Positions 12,101-24,182 of a DNA stretch of 64,000 nucleotides are shown one piece after another. A program made the translations under genes and the position numbers. Source of the DNA: Triangularia verruculosa (Eukaryota > Ascomycota > Sordariomycetes > Sordariales > Podosporaceae); assembly GCA_033296885.1 (NCBI GenBank), contig MU863994.1, positions 47,428-111,427 of the forward strand, given 5' to 3'. Numbering within the stretch: the stretch's first letter is position 1; every line of letters starts with the position of its first letter. Under the pieces are notes generated by a model. That model was not told the origin of the DNA and made no database searches. It worked only from the letters and a program-made list of their open reading frames with translations.

Positions 12101-14392
12101 TTCAATTCTTGCCTTTTAGAGTCGCCATTGTCGATCCACTTTCTGGTTCCCTATTTATGTCCCCCAACATCTGTGATGAACAAGACGTTTGCTAGGCCGA
12201 GCAGGGGCTTGAACATCAAGGGCTTTGTTGAACAGCGCTGGGGCGACCGCCTGACATGCCGTCTTCTCTCTGAAGAGCCTTTAGCCATTGCTTGCTGCGA
12301 TCGACTACTGGCTGTTGGCCTTCTTTCTGGCAAAATTGAATTATACCTCAATACGAAAGTCGTCACGTTTCAATCGATTGGTTCGGTTATGCATGATGCT
12401 GCGGGGAAGGGACGCATACGACTCGAATTCAACGCCGACTCTTCTATTTTAGCCTCATGCTGTACTCGGAAACTTGCCCTGTGGGATGTTCGCTCGGTAG
12501 ATGGGTCGTCGTTTCCCTGTATCTGGACCCAGTCATGCGATCTTGGAATCTCCCGGGTGCCTACTTTTACACCAGATGGAAGGTTTGTAGTGCTGGGCGA
12601 GTTCTCTGAAAATTCATTGCTTCGCTTCAGCACGCTTGATGGTGCACAGGAAAAAGTTCTCCTAAGTGAAGAACATGGCCCAAAGTCTTCAGCCATTGGA
12701 TCAAACCGCAAGGGCGCAACCAAACAATCTGAACGTCCAAACTGGTCATTCCAAATTAATTCCACGCATACCCTTGCCGCTCTGGGGCACCTTGATGCCA
12801 AGGTTGAGCTCTGGGATTTGGAATCGGTTGCGCGAGTGGGCTATTTTGAAGCAAGGGAAATGGCAGACTGTATCGTAGTCGATACCCTATTTAACCCCAG
12901 TCCTCACCTTGATCTCCTAGCTATCCGATATATGCATGACGGCGGAGTGGTTGCTTGTCATCCTCGTACATTAGAACAAGTTGGGGCATATAGTGGGAAG
13001 GAGATCTACACCATGAGTGCAACTTTAGATGGGCGCATCCTAGCCGTCGGGCTGGGCGATGGATCAATCGACATCTTGTCGTTCAAGACTCTACAACAGT
13101 TATACCACATCCCACCATTCGAAGGGGATGATCTCACACCACCACGCGGCCTGACGTTTTCAACTGACAACTTTAGACTTTACGACACTCGGAGACTATG
13201 TTGCAATGTCTGGACGCCATCAGTTCTATTGGAAACTGCAGCGGCGGCTGATTCATCGAAACAAATCGACCAAAGACCTCTAGTCTCTCGGGACCATCAA
13301 CTTCAGGGTGCTCGTAATGTTACCTTCATCGACACATCTAAGGGCGCATCCATTATCATCGGAAGAGAAAATGGCGAGGTCGAGAGTTATGATATCGAGA
13401 CTGGTTCCACTATCAACAAATTTCAGCTTCACGATCCCACCACGGAGATTTCTGACTTGGAATCTGACGAGGAACAGAACCCTTCTCCTCGAATTGCCTA
13501 TGGGGACTGGGACGATGCACATGACATTATCCTCGGCGTTGATCTTGACAACTGTCAAGGCACTATCGTTGGCTTTCGAAATGGATTCGGAGGCTCATCT
13601 ATGTGGCGCTGCCGCCTACCGCGTCGCTGTGTCATCAACAATCGCGGAGATAGGGCTCGTCAAGCAATTATCAGTCCCCACGGCACACAAATCATCATCG
13701 TCTTTCAACACACAGCAAAACTCATCACTATCAACCACAGCAACAAACCCGCCTCCGAAGTCAACGAGCTTGATCTAGAGGCCTACTGGGCAACTGATCC
13801 ATCCAATTCCTCCCGTGTACTTGCCATCGGGAGAGGCACTGTCGACCTCTTTTACTGGAACACTCTTGAGAGAGTCTGCGGTACGATAAACCTGGAAGCC
13901 CCCGACTACATAGGTTCGTTATTGTGGGATCGTATATACACACATTGGAGCGGCTCCAGTCCCTGGATCGCTAACAGGAAGTCTCATTACATTGTTAGGT
14001 GCACTAGGAATGGCTCAGGGAACAAGAGAACTGCAAACGGTTTTATTGTTCTTGACGCATCCAAGTTTGTGCTGGGAGACGGGAAAACCACCGGACTCGT
14101 CCATCGGGCTTTTCGTAACTTGGAAGTGGTGAAAATGGTTGGGATGATTCAAGAAACTCTCTTTTTTCTTGATACGAAGCACTGGGTGTGTTCTATCAGC
14201 GCGAATAACATGGAGGAAACGAAGCATTATGCACGACACTTCTTCATACCCCCTACATGGCATACGGGAGACAACATCCCGGTGATAGGAATCCTCAGCA
14301 CGAACTTGATGGCAGTGGCAGTAGGTTCACAGCTGGTTTGGATTCGTGGCTTCATGGACTACCAAGATAAAGTGTCATTGGTTCATGCATAA
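9186..14392 (+). CDS. NLR-like protein: alpha/beta hydrolase - NACHT - WD40
   Basis: Exons read 9243-9708, 9761-9811, 9879-10067, 10127-10238, 10297-10431 and 10488-14392, each junction keeping frame. The first mini-exon (ATG at 9186, intron 9200-9242) is tentative. Total about 1,620 residues. The N-terminal effector is a SesB-like alpha/beta hydrolase: DFIFVHGLGGGSRKTW, the nucleophile elbow SHSMGG, then FLGTSHRGAD. A NACHT NTPase follows: Walker A CGRPGTGKS, Walker B-like FWVIDALDEC, and LFLTSRPGG. The C-terminal half is a beta-propeller of diverged WD40-like repeats (LALWDVRS, VELWDLES). This architecture is known from fungal allorecognition and cell-death NLRs: the propeller senses a ligand, NACHT oligomerises, and the hydrolase acts. 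The ligand is unknown. The WD repeats are not high-identity copies, unlike HET-type repeats. Confidence 0.9.
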
Positions 14393-14610
14393 GAGATGAT
14401 GGAACCATGTGCTCTGTCGGATGTCCTCGTACTATCCTAGGTACTACTTCGTCTCAAGTTGCTGCTGTCCAAGACCGCATGACTTGGCCACCTGGCTGGT
14501 TCTCGCGCCAGACAGGCACGCATTTCATATCCACTTTACTCTCCTGCTCAAACCTGCCCTTTTACACCCAATGCCGAGTGCGACGACCGACCACGGGATT
14601 CTCGACAAGC

Positions 14611-15654
14611 ATGGCGTGCGCATCCAAATACAGCTTCCACGATGATTACAGCGAAGGGGCACACCCCGCCGTCCTCGAAGCTCTCTCCCGCGCCAACCAT
14701 TCCCAACAAAATGGATATGGTAATGACGAGCACTGCAAAGAAGCCAGAAAGGCCATCCACAAACTGATCGGCTCTGACACCGCCCATATCTACTTCGTCC
14801 CCAGCGGCACCAGCGCCAACCTCCTATCCATCGCGAGCCATCTCCGTCCCCACGAAGCCGTCATAGCCGCCGAACCGGCCCACATAGTAGGCAAAGAAGG
14901 CGGCGCAATCGAAGCAACTGGCCACAAAATCCTCATCTCACCCGGCATCAACGGCAAACTAACCCCCGAGCACATTCAGTCAGCATTCGGCAGAAACACT
15001 CAATTCGCGTACCAGCCCAAACCCAAAATGGTCTTCATCGCCAACGCCACCGAACTCGGCACAGTGTACACAGCCCAAGAACTAGAACCCATCGCCGCCA
15101 TCTGCAAGCACCTCGGCCTGCTCCTCCTCATGGACGGCGCGCGGCTGGGAGCGGCAATGGCCTCCAGCAAGAACGACCTGTCACTGAAAGACTTTTACCG
15201 TCTCACCGACATCTTCTGGATAGGCGGCACCAAAAACGGAGCGCTCCTGGGAGAAGCCGTCGTGATCAAGGACCCAATCTTTGGCGCCGAGTTCCCCTAC
15301 CACATGAAGCAGCGCGGCATGCTCCTCGCCAAGAGTAGGGTGCTCGGTATCCAGTTCGGCACGCTCTTCAAAGACGATCTCTTCTTCCAGATTGCGAAAA
15401 CGTCTGTTGAAAAAGCAAGCAAGCTAGCAGTTGAACTGGTGGGCATGGGGTTCGAGCTGTGGAAACCGGTGGAATCGAATCAGGTGTTTGTCATCTTTCC
15501 AGAAGAGTTAGTCTGGGAGCTTGAGAAGCAGTTTGATTTCTTTGTCTGGGAGCATCTTGATGACGGACACAAGGTTGTGCGTCTGGTTACTTCGTGGGCT
15601 ACGCTGGATTCCAAGGTCGAAGAGCTCCTCGCCTTGGTGCGCGGTGGGCCTTAA
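14611..15654 (+). CDS. Threonine aldolase-like PLP enzyme (beta-eliminating lyase fold)
   Basis: Single exon. The start MACASKYSFHDDYSEG at 14611 is preferred; the frame stays open upstream to 14407, but that part lacks family similarity and 347 residues is the normal length. Motifs in order: DDYSEGAHPAVLEAL, YGNDEHCKEA, FVPSGTSANLLS, HIVGKEGGAIE, LLLLMDGARLGAA (Asp and Arg contacting PLP), and DIFWIGGTKNGALLGEAVV (Lys forming the Schiff base). Threonine aldolases split L-threonine or L-allo-threonine to glycine and acetaldehyde; relatives act on other beta-hydroxy amino acids. The sequence is C-rich in the third codon position, unlike the NLR genes beside it. The gene is not obviously part of the metabolite cluster and lacks the cluster promoter element. 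Confidence 0.88.
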   Translation: MACASKYSFHDDYSEGAHPAVLEALSRANHSQQNGYGNDEHCKEARKAIHKLIGSDTAHIYFVPSGTSANLLSIASHLRPHEAVIAAEPAHIVGKEGGAIEATGHKILISPGINGKLTPEHIQSAFGRNTQFAYQPKPKMVFIANATELGTVYTAQELEPIAAICKHLGLLLLMDGARLGAAMASSKNDLSLKDFYRLTDIFWIGGTKNGALLGEAVVIKDPIFGAEFPYHMKQRGMLLAKSRVLGIQFGTLFKDDLFFQIAKTSVEKASKLAVELVGMGFELWKPVESNQVFVIFPEELVWELEKQFDFFVWEHLDDGHKVVRLVTSWATLDSKVEELLALVRGGP

Positions 15655-16163
15655 GATCATATGCGTCATGGCAATTACGGCGTCGTTGCCCGGTTATGTG
15701 CTGTCACGGATTTCAATAGGCTGTTGGCTTGAAAGATTGTGATTATAGTTACCTAGATTTGGAATTGACTCCGTTGACATTCACTTGCACCATTTTGCCG
15801 CTATTTTTCGCTCCAATGTTAGCATTCCGTTCGCAATGGGTTGACGTCCGCTCAGGGGCTGTAGCCCGATAAAAACATGCCTGATGGAAACCGCCTGAGA
15901 AATCTTGGCTTCCTGTGCTTGAAAGAATCACTTTACTTTGATTGGGCGCCATCCCGAGCGGGCATACACCCGTGGCCGGTGGTGATTCGATGATACCTTC
16001 CTTCCAGTGGCAGCTGAACCGGAGCGCCCAACCACTTGCACCAGCCACGCCAACATTTGTCTTTTCCAACCTGGTCCGCATCTAAATGAACATCGACGCC
16101 CAAAATTTGTTCTCAACCATCCGGGAAAACTCTTGTTCATTCTAAACCTGCGGTATATATAAC
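15655..16163. other. Intergenic region upstream of NACHT gene
   Basis: 509 bases. A TATA-like run (GGTATATATAAC) ends directly before the ATG at 16164, so transcription may start further upstream or the leader may be very short. No other element recognised. Confidence 0.4.
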
Positions 16164-18994
16164 ATGGAACCACTGAGTGCCCTCGGCATCGCCGCCGCCG
16201 CCGTGCAGTTCGTTGATTTTACAGCCAGGCTCTTCAGCGATACGGTAACGCTGTACCGGTCAGCGTCAGGACAGACCCAGGAGCAGGTGTTTCTTTCGAC
16301 CATCATAAGGGATCTGGATTCCTTGACCAGTTCCGTCGAGTCGAAAGCGTCCAGGCTCCCGCAAAATCCGGCCCCTGGAACTACTGACGACGTTTTTCTC
16401 CGTCTCTGTCGACAATGCAAAGAGGTGAGCGCGGACCTTGCTGGGGTTCTACAAAAGCTACCGGCCACAACGCGTTCTCAACCTACGAAGTACGACCTGA
16501 TCAAATCGGCTTTCTTCACTGTGATCAAGAGCTACCTCTCAAAAGAAAAGGTTCAGACGCTCAAAGTAACTCTGGAGGAAATTAAGAGGGAGGTGCAGCT
16601 GACTGCAATTGTGTCTTTATGGTAAGTTGAGATGTATAGGTACCTACCTCGTTGCTCAGCTTTACAGTGGTTAACACACCTCCTAGGGAAAAGGCACATG
16701 ATCAAGGGGAAACGCTGGCTCAAATTATGGCACAACAGATCCACATCACTGACGAGTTGAGGAAGGACATTGAGGGCCGGGCAAAAATACTCGATCAGAA
16801 GCTTACCCAGGCACCAGGGCAAATCACGGACACACGACGGCGTACACTAGAAAGAGCTCAGCTCGGTGAGGAAGAGTGGTACCAATCACTTGTGGGGCGT
16901 ATCGCTTCCTTGACGTCTTCAGGAGCGGATGATTTGGCGACGCTCCTCCGCGACCGCTGGCTACAAGGGTGGCTTCCCGAGCCAATTCAGGCGTCGCTGT
17001 TGCAAATCACAAGCGGTGGACACTCGCAACAAATCATCGACAGTCTGGCCCATCAGTACATGGACGATCGCGGAGAAGCTATCCCCAAGGCATATGCCGA
17101 TACTTTCTCTTGGCTTTTCAGAGCCCGAGATGATTCAGCCAGCGCAGTGAACCCCGCACCACCGTGGTCGTGTTTTCCGACATGGCTAAGTTCAAGCACG
17201 AAAGAGATCTACTGGGTGACAGGAAAGGCCGGTTCTGGGAAGTCAACACTCATGAAGTTCATCCTGAGCCATAAGGAGCTAGACTCAAACCTTTCTGTAT
17301 TCGCAGGAAACACCCCGCTGCTCAAAGCTTCTTTTTACTTTTGGAATTCGGGGACAGAGCTTCAGAAGTCGCAGGAGGGCCTTATGCGTTCGCTTCTTCA
17401 CCAGCTTCTCCTGCAAAAGCCCGAGCTCGTGCGCCAAGTCTGCAAAAGACGGTGGGCAGCGCTGGAAATCCTCAAAGATGCCCCCGTTTCGCTGCCTAAA
17501 TGGTCCATGACTGAGCTCACGGAATCTCTCTCGCTTCTAGCTAAAGGATCAGGGAAAGACTACAAGATGGCCCTCTTTATTGACGGGCTCGACGAATACA
17601 TCGGCGACCACTCAAGGCTGGTCGATTTTATGAAGCAACTGAGCGTCAGCGATGGCGTCAAGGTTTGCATCAGCAGCCGGCCTTGGAATGTTTTTGGCGA
17701 CCATTTCAAAACCAACCCGAAACTTCGCACTCACGACCTGACTAGGAAAGATATTGAGAAGTATGTTCATGGACATTTTGATCCCCTCGTGTCGTTCGAA
17801 GAGATGAAGAGAGCAAATCCGGCCGGCGCCCAGCTGTTAGTTGACACTATTGTCGGAAAGGCTGATGGCGTGTTTCTGTGGATATCGCTCGTTGTCATGA
17901 ATCTGATCAAGAGGTTGAACGATGGAGACAGACTTCAGGAGCTGCTCTACATTGTCAAGAGCCTGCCAAATGATCTGGAAAATCTTTTTGAGAGTATCAA
18001 GCAGCACATTGATCCTGGGTACTTTGGCCATGCCTCACAGTACTTCCAGCTTCGCCACGCGGCGTGGAAGGCGGACCTACCCATTTCGGCTATCGCGATG
18101 AAGCTTGTTGACGAAAAAGACTCTGACCCTATTCACCAAGATCTTAAGGGCATTACCGAGATTCAAAGGTGCGGCATGATTGACATTATGCGCCGGCGAC
18201 TGAACAGCCGGACTATGGGTTTATTGGAAATCTCTGGCAAGGGCGTCGTGGACTACTTGCACCGGACGGTCCAGGACTGGATCACACAGCCAGATAACTG
18301 GACGAAGATACGGGACGAGGGCCCGCCCGATTATGACGCAAATCTGCAGCTCTTCGCAGCCGAAGTTGCTCTCTTGACGGATCCATTTTCCTGGGGAGAC
18401 AAACAAGGCAGTCGCGAGAATCCAGAAGCTCGAGAGAGGATCGGCGGGTGTTTAAAGTACGCGGAGATGGTAGGAGATAGGCCTGACCGCAAGAAGCGGC
18501 TTCTCGAGCTTTGGCAGAGGTTGGACGAGAACGCGTCGCACCTCATGGGCGCGGATTGGCCTTGTCGAATCGTCCGCCGTAAAAAACCGCACGACCGCTC
18601 CACTCTCATGGTCGAATTGAGCGCCAGATACGGAGTCTTTCCGTACTTTGCCGAACATGTCGTAAATCTTGCACCGGACTTGTTGGATGAACACTGGAAG
18701 TGCATGTTGTGTGATCTCGCCTTTGCAGACACCGTGCTCGGAGACAGCCACAACAGCGTATGGGTGGCCCATTGTGCTTCCGTGTGCTCTGATTTCGATC
18801 ATTGGACGCAGCGAAGGCTTGAAATGATCAAACTGATTCTCAATATCACAGCGCCAGGCAGCCAGTCGGTCAACTTGAGTGATTTGGAATGGGAAATATT
18901 TATCGACCGCGCACCGAGCAGATCAGTTGAAAAATATTGGTCGGCGATTAAGCGCTTACTTGAGGATCACATTGTACAGCACAGCACAAGATAG
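16164..18994 (+). CDS. NACHT-domain NLR-like protein with helical N-terminus
   Basis: Two exons, 16164-16621 and 16687-18994, joined at a TGG codon (donor GTAAGT, acceptor CTAG), give 921 residues. The first 150 residues (MEPLSALGIAAAAVQFVDF...) match the helical N-terminal domain that starts many fungal STAND proteins. The NACHT region has Walker A VTGKAGSGKST, Walker B MALFIDGLDEY and VCISSRPWNVF. A DUF7791-like segment follows (LQELLYIVKSLPNDLENLFE). No ankyrin, TPR or WD repeats are seen at the C-terminus, so it is a short NLR without a repeat sensor, as is common in fungi. Likely role: intracellular self/non-self or xenobiotic signalling, inferred from the family only. Second complete NACHT gene within 10 kb. 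Confidence 0.9.
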
Positions 18995-19686
18995 GGCGAT
19001 TTAGGAGAGCAGCGGCTGCAATTCGTCATGCCTACACCCAGATAACGACTGCTTCAACCCCCAACAAGACTACTATACGCAAAAAGCGGGTTGCATTTTG
19101 GGGTCGTCCGTGATGCGCTTAGAGTGCTCAACATAGGTAGTCGGTTGTCCTCAGCAAAAGTGTTTTAGGGAGCAGAAAGGCATTTGAGATACCATGGCAA
19201 GGCTCGATAGAACAGTTCACTAAAGTTGTATATAAGGGATTATATATAAGCGAAGGAGCAAGGTACATACTTAGGAAGCTTAGCGTATATGTCTGATAGG
19301 TGGATGGGATGCTCTAGTAGGATATAAATACGGTCCTTTACGCTCGTTTCAAACCTGTTCTTTTATTTAGTTAATATCGACAGTTTAATATAAACTTCAG
19401 GATAACTACGTACCTAGGTTTCAAACTCATGGAACATGGCTTGAATTGGGGGGTGTTGGGCATAACCCTGTAGTAATCTCAAATTTAACGTTGGGATCAT
19501 CGCGACCCGAGCCACACTATTCAGCCTGGAGCACCTCAAGTTCTAAAAGAAGTTCATCTCTCCTATTATAGTCATTATCAGAACGACTACCGGCTTCGAA
19601 CCCCTTGTCTCTTCTCACATGTGCTGTATTCCTCACTACAACGACGCTGAGGACATTTCTCGAAGCAACAGCAGCAGTGACACACC
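18995..19686. other. AT-leaning intergenic region
   Basis: 692 bases with several short TATATAAG-type runs and no open frame resembling a protein. Nothing recognisable except the decayed start described at 19687. Confidence 0.4.
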
Positions 19687-19758
19687 ATGGACGCTTGGGC
19701 AACCGTCGGTGCGGTTGGCAATGTCATTTAGCTCGCGACTTTTTTTATTGTCAGTCTT
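19687..19758 (+). pseudogene. Possible decayed STAND-type N-terminus upstream of the F-box gene
   Basis: The ATG at 19687 opens MDAWATVGAVGNVI, which resembles the first residues of fungal STAND/NLR helical N-termini. It is cut by TAG at 19729-19731. The frame then continues (LATFFIVSL) straight into the ATG of the F-box gene at 19759. In the family this position is usually Gln, so a CAG-to-TAG change would explain it. Chance similarity over 14 residues cannot be excluded. Confidence 0.35.
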
Positions 19759-21753
19759 ATGAGAACTAGGTACACACGCAATCTATGTTGGAAGCTACTC
19801 GAGGAGGCCATCTACCCCAGCACGGTGCCAATTGAAAGGTTGTTCGATGTCTTGAAGTCTTTCGTATGGCCGTCGTTGTGCGTCGATGGGCGGCTTGATT
19901 GGCGCTGGAGAGAAATCTCGCAGTCAGCAGAGTGTTCATCGAAAGACTCATTCCCTTGGGATATCACCGCCAACGCGAGCACCGCTAATGTGCCGCCATT
20001 CACATCGGATCCGTATTTCGTCGACCTCCACGAGATTCTGAGTGAGCGGTACGGAGTCTACGATGTTCCTCTTGCCCCCGATAACTTGTTATCCGGCCTA
20101 GTGTCAGGAAACGATCCCTTCCTCTCCCTCCCGGAGGAGCTTTGCTCTGTTATTGCCTGCTATTTACCACTCCGTGACGCCCTCCATGCCCGTTTGGCAT
20201 CGCGATCCTTTTGGAATCTTTTTGATCGTCAACAGTTTTGGCGTTCTCAATTTATGGGTTTAAATTCTGACCTTTCATGCCTGTTTGAACTTCATCGAGA
20301 TCCATATCAAGGGGCCCGTGATTGGCGATTACTCTACCACCGGATTACCGACACCAGCAATGACTCGGATGAGGATGTCTGGAGCGGCCTTCGCAACAGA
20401 GGGCAAGCCTGGCAGAAGATATTGACTATTGTTGACATCCTGGGACTTTGTCCAACTCCAAACGCCGCGTTTACGAAGAGGGGTCATTTGGCACACTTGA
20501 AGCCCCGGCCAGACTGTACTCTACGAGTCGGGGGGAGTGCCGCAGAGTCACTAGTCGGCACGGTGGGTCCGCTGCAAGTGGGATGTTTCCGAAAATCCGT
20601 ACAATCTCTTGCTATCCCCAACGAGACAATCCGAATATCTGCGTCAACCATAGATGTGGGATCCTTTACGTACATCTACGGCTTGACCATTGTGTCGAAT
20701 TCGCAGACAGAAAGCGCTGGCCACCTGGGTCCCAAGGAAAGGGAGCGATCCGTCACCCTAAACGCTGCTGATCTACGGGGCCTCAACGTTGCGGTTGGTT
20801 TGAGAGGTATCCACGCTTTGCAGTTTGCGGATTCGGCAGGACTGACCCCTTGGCTGGGCGATCCTCATGATGCTGCAAAAACGATGAGGCTTGGGAGTGT
20901 ATCAAATATTTCATCACTGGAAGTCTGGTCCGATGTACGTGAAAGGTTCTGATAAAAGACGCGTGAAGCTAACAAGGAGTTGTAGGCATTCAGAATCGTC
21001 GAGATTGGTATCGTGAAGAAGCAAAGTTCCGAGCTCAGCGACACAGAAAATATCTCAGACTTGAGGATTTTCGGAATATGGTATCCCGATATTCCCCCTT
21101 CTCAACTCAACCTGAATGAAGAGTGCTTCTTCTCTGCGAAAGCATTTGCGGAGGGATTCAGACCACTGTTCTGGACCCATTTCGGCGGCCCAGGTGGTGT
21201 GCATCTGAAAAGCCTACTGAGAATATATTGGAATCAGCCGGCCGAAACCATCACTTTTGCTTATGAAAACAAGGGGGTTCCATTGAGCTCTCAGAACTTC
21301 GGTCGGGCACCAGAACCTGAATGGGACGACGACTCATCGTATTTTGAGCCTGACACTTGGTCGAGCACGTTTGTAATCGATGGACCTAGGGGAGAAAGAA
21401 TTACCGCTGTCGAGACTTGCCAGAAGTACCGGAAGACTGGCAGAACATGGGAGTGTGCAGAAGGAGTCCTAACTGGATTCAAGGTGAGTTAGCATGTTTG
21501 CAAACACCACACATCGTCCTGTTTGTGAAGCATAAGGGGCTAACATCACTTCAATCCCTAGGTTTTCACCAACCATGGACGATCCCACCTGTTCCGGGGG
21601 GTTGTAGACGCCTATCCGGAGGATTGGAGAGTTGAGACGAAGCGACTTGAAGTGCCTCCAGGGAGTGTAGTTACAGGGCTATACGGGTTTTCTGTTCGGA
21701 ATTTGGGATATGGACTTGCAGCACTGGGGATTATCACCGAGTTGGAGGCTTGA
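19759..21753 (+). CDS. F-box protein of the fungal DUF7600 type, probably N-terminally shortened
   Basis: Three exons, 19759-20934, 20986-21483 and 21562-21753, give 621 residues. The F-box is DPFLSLPEELCSVIACYLPLRDALHARLASRSFWNLF followed by QQFWRSQF, at about residues 118-160. The N-terminal piece CWKLLEEAIYPSTVPIERLF resembles the end of the cysteine-containing region that normally precedes it in this family, but the first part of that region is absent. The C-terminal 400 residues match the beta-rich DUF7600 region (LRGLNVAVGLRGIHALQF, ITAVETCQKYRK, VTGLYGFSVRNLGYGLAALG). F-box proteins recruit substrates to SCF ubiquitin ligases; the substrate is unknown here. It sits just outside the left edge of the metabolite cluster. 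Confidence 0.8.
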
Positions 21754-21915
21754 CTCCCAGCGCAATCGCTCAGAATTTCGGTCCAAGGCCATTCAGTTCA
21801 CAAGCTTATTGGAGGTCCCCATTCGTTGAACAACAAATAAGCCAAAATAGATCCAAAGCAACACTAATCCCCATCTCACCAAGATTGTCCCCATCAGCAG
21901 TCCCGGCGCATTTCA

Positions 21916-23880
21916 TCAGCGCCCCAAAATCCGCGCCATAACCCGCGTCAGCTTCTCACCCCAGCCATCACCACCCCCAACATTATCACATCTCCAAGCA
22001 ACCACCCGATCAGGCCTCACCAACACAGCACCCCTTTCCCCGACGCCCCTCTTCCTACCCCAGTCAAAAAACACATCTCGGTAGTCCTCCCTCCACCCAA
22101 TACTGTGAACCACCACCTCAACCCCCAACAACCCCTTCACCATCCCCGCCGCCTCTACCCATCCCTTCTTGCCACCAATCCCAGTAAAGAGGGTAAACTT
22201 CCCCTTCCCAGCCAAATCATGCGTCGAAATCATCGGTTCCTTCGACCCCGCTGCTGGAGCTCTCAGCCAGGCGTGTGGAAGCCTCGAGCCGGGGTAGGTA
22301 CTCTCGCGATAGTAAAGATCGGCGTGTTCGGGAGGTCCTGTGTTGGTCGGAGGGGGGCCAGTCTCATCATCGGGGTACAAAGCATCAGACTGGTAGAGCT
22401 GGTTCATCTCTATCCCGAAACCGTGTCTTTCCACGTCCAACCCCTCGACCAAATTCTGGAATGCGAGACGTAGTTCCTCGCCTTGGGCTGTGTCATCACC
22501 CAGACGGGATAGGATCTGCAATTTGTCGGCTGTGTCCGGGTTAGGGACACCGAGAAGAGAAAACAGTTTGGCGTGCATACGACCTGTGTCGTTGGCGCGT
22601 TTGACGATTGCTTTACCGATAGGCTGTCGCTCCGCGGTGTAGGAATCCAAAAGGGAAAGGGAAGCAAGGGATTGGTGTACGAAACCGATTTTCCACGCGA
22701 GGTTGTACGCGTCTTGGATGCTCGTGTTGGAGCCTAGGCCGTTGAAGGGGGGGTGGCGGTGGACGGCGTCGCCTAGGCAGAAGATGTTGTTTTTGCCGGG
22801 GGTGGTGTATCTTTCGGCGTAGGTCTCGTTGATTTTCCAGGTGGAGAGGCGTTTGAGGGTGACTTTGACGGAGGGGTCGCCGATGAGGTCGTGGACGTGG
22901 GAGAGGATTTCGGATGGGGTGGCGGTGATGGCGGTGATGTTTGGTTTGGCGAGCATGACGAAGACCCATTGGGTGAAGGGTTTGACGAAGCGGGCGATGG
23001 CGAGGGAGCAGAAGTCTGGTTGGGGTTTGGTGGGGTGGAGGAGAATGTGGATGAGGCCTGGGGAGTGGGGGGTGAGGAGGTGGTTGAGGTCTGCGTCGAC
23101 AAAGACGTTGAGGGCGAGGCCGCCGCCGGGGGTGTCGTTGAAGGGGAGTTGGAGCTCGCGGGCTACCACGCTACGTGCCCCGTCGGCACCACAGAGAAAC
23201 TTGGAGATGACGGTGATTTTCTGGTTGGTTAGGACGTCTTGGATTACGGAGTGGACTTTGGAGGTTGTTTCGTCTTGATGAAATGAGACAAATTGGCAGT
23301 CCCAGCGGAGGCGGAAGCCGTTTTGTGTTGCTACGCGGAGAAGGATGGGCTCTAGCACTGACTGAGGGAGATCAGCCTGTTCGCATGGACTCGCCTTTTT
23401 GAACTCTCCCTATGGCAATCAGTACCTGTTCTACAGGCGGTCAGTTGGGAGACGCACATATCTGTTCGGATCTGTCCCGCAGTTGTACGTCCGGGAGAGT
23501 TCCTCTCCCCCCATGGTGGTGCAAATCCTCGAGTACATTAACAGTTCCTTGGGAGTTGCAAGTTGACGACATTCCTCCTCGAGTCCAACATCGCGAAGGC
23601 ATTCTGAACTCTGTTAGCTCAAGTTCGTGTATAGATGTCAAGCTTCATGTACATGCCAAAGGTTGCATTGTTTGTGTAGTGTGACCGGGGCGTCCTCACA
23701 GTCGACGACGCCTTGCTTATGATTAATCCCGTCACCCCTAAGTTTGCGCACTGTTAGCTTTCGCTGTCTGGTGTAATGCTTTCACGCGTTATGCCCACCG
23801 TAATGGGTCAAGAAGCATGCAAGGCTTGCTCCTGCTGGGCCGGCGCCCACAATGAGAACATCGGTTTCAATCTGCACCAT
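21916..23880 (-). CDS. FAD-dependent aromatic monooxygenase (phenol hydroxylase type)
   Basis: Four exons: 23799-23880, 23657-23737, 23458-23603 and 21916-23409, giving 600 residues. The second intron (23604-23656) appears to use a GC donor, since only that junction gives the expected NNATFECLRDVGLEEEC. Motifs: the Rossmann loop VLIVGAGPAGASLACFL at the N-terminus, CGADGARSVVARELQ (DG motif), CLGDAVHRHPPFNGLGSNTSIQDA (GD motif binding FAD ribose), and a thioredoxin-like C-terminal domain ending AVLVRPDRVVAWRC. Family members hydroxylate phenolic rings using NADPH and O2. In this cluster it would hydroxylate, perhaps dearomatise or oxidatively decarboxylate, the polyketide ring. It is transcribed away from the O-methyltransferase at 24183, and their shared 302-base promoter holds the cluster element. 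This gene is the left border of the inferred regulon. Confidence 0.9.
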
Positions 23881-24053
23881 GATGGTCGACGCCTAGGTCA
23901 TGTACCCCTGGTACCCTCTGGAATGGACGATGAAGCACCCTGTTGTTACCAAACGCGATTACTTGCAAATGATCTCACCAACTATTTCAGACGCATTTCA
24001 TCACCGTCTCCGCACGCTGTGTTTCAACCCCGCAGTGGTGTTTTCAACGTCTC

Positions 24054-24084
24054 ACTCGGGGTCTACAAATCCACAACTCGGGTC
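24054..24084 (+). promoter_or_regulatory. Cluster promoter element (one exact copy plus one near copy)
   Basis: An exact ACTCGGGTC at 24076-24084 (extended AACTCGGGTCC), and a variant ACTCGGGGTC with one extra G at 24054. Both lie in the divergent promoter shared by the FAD monooxygenase and the first O-methyltransferase. Confidence 0.75.
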
Positions 24085-24182
24085 CATCACCACTGTAAGT
24101 GATAAACATCACTCTCACAGAGCCTCGCTAGAATGAATGAGATGACTACACCATACCGACCTCCTTATCATCAGCGCCCACC

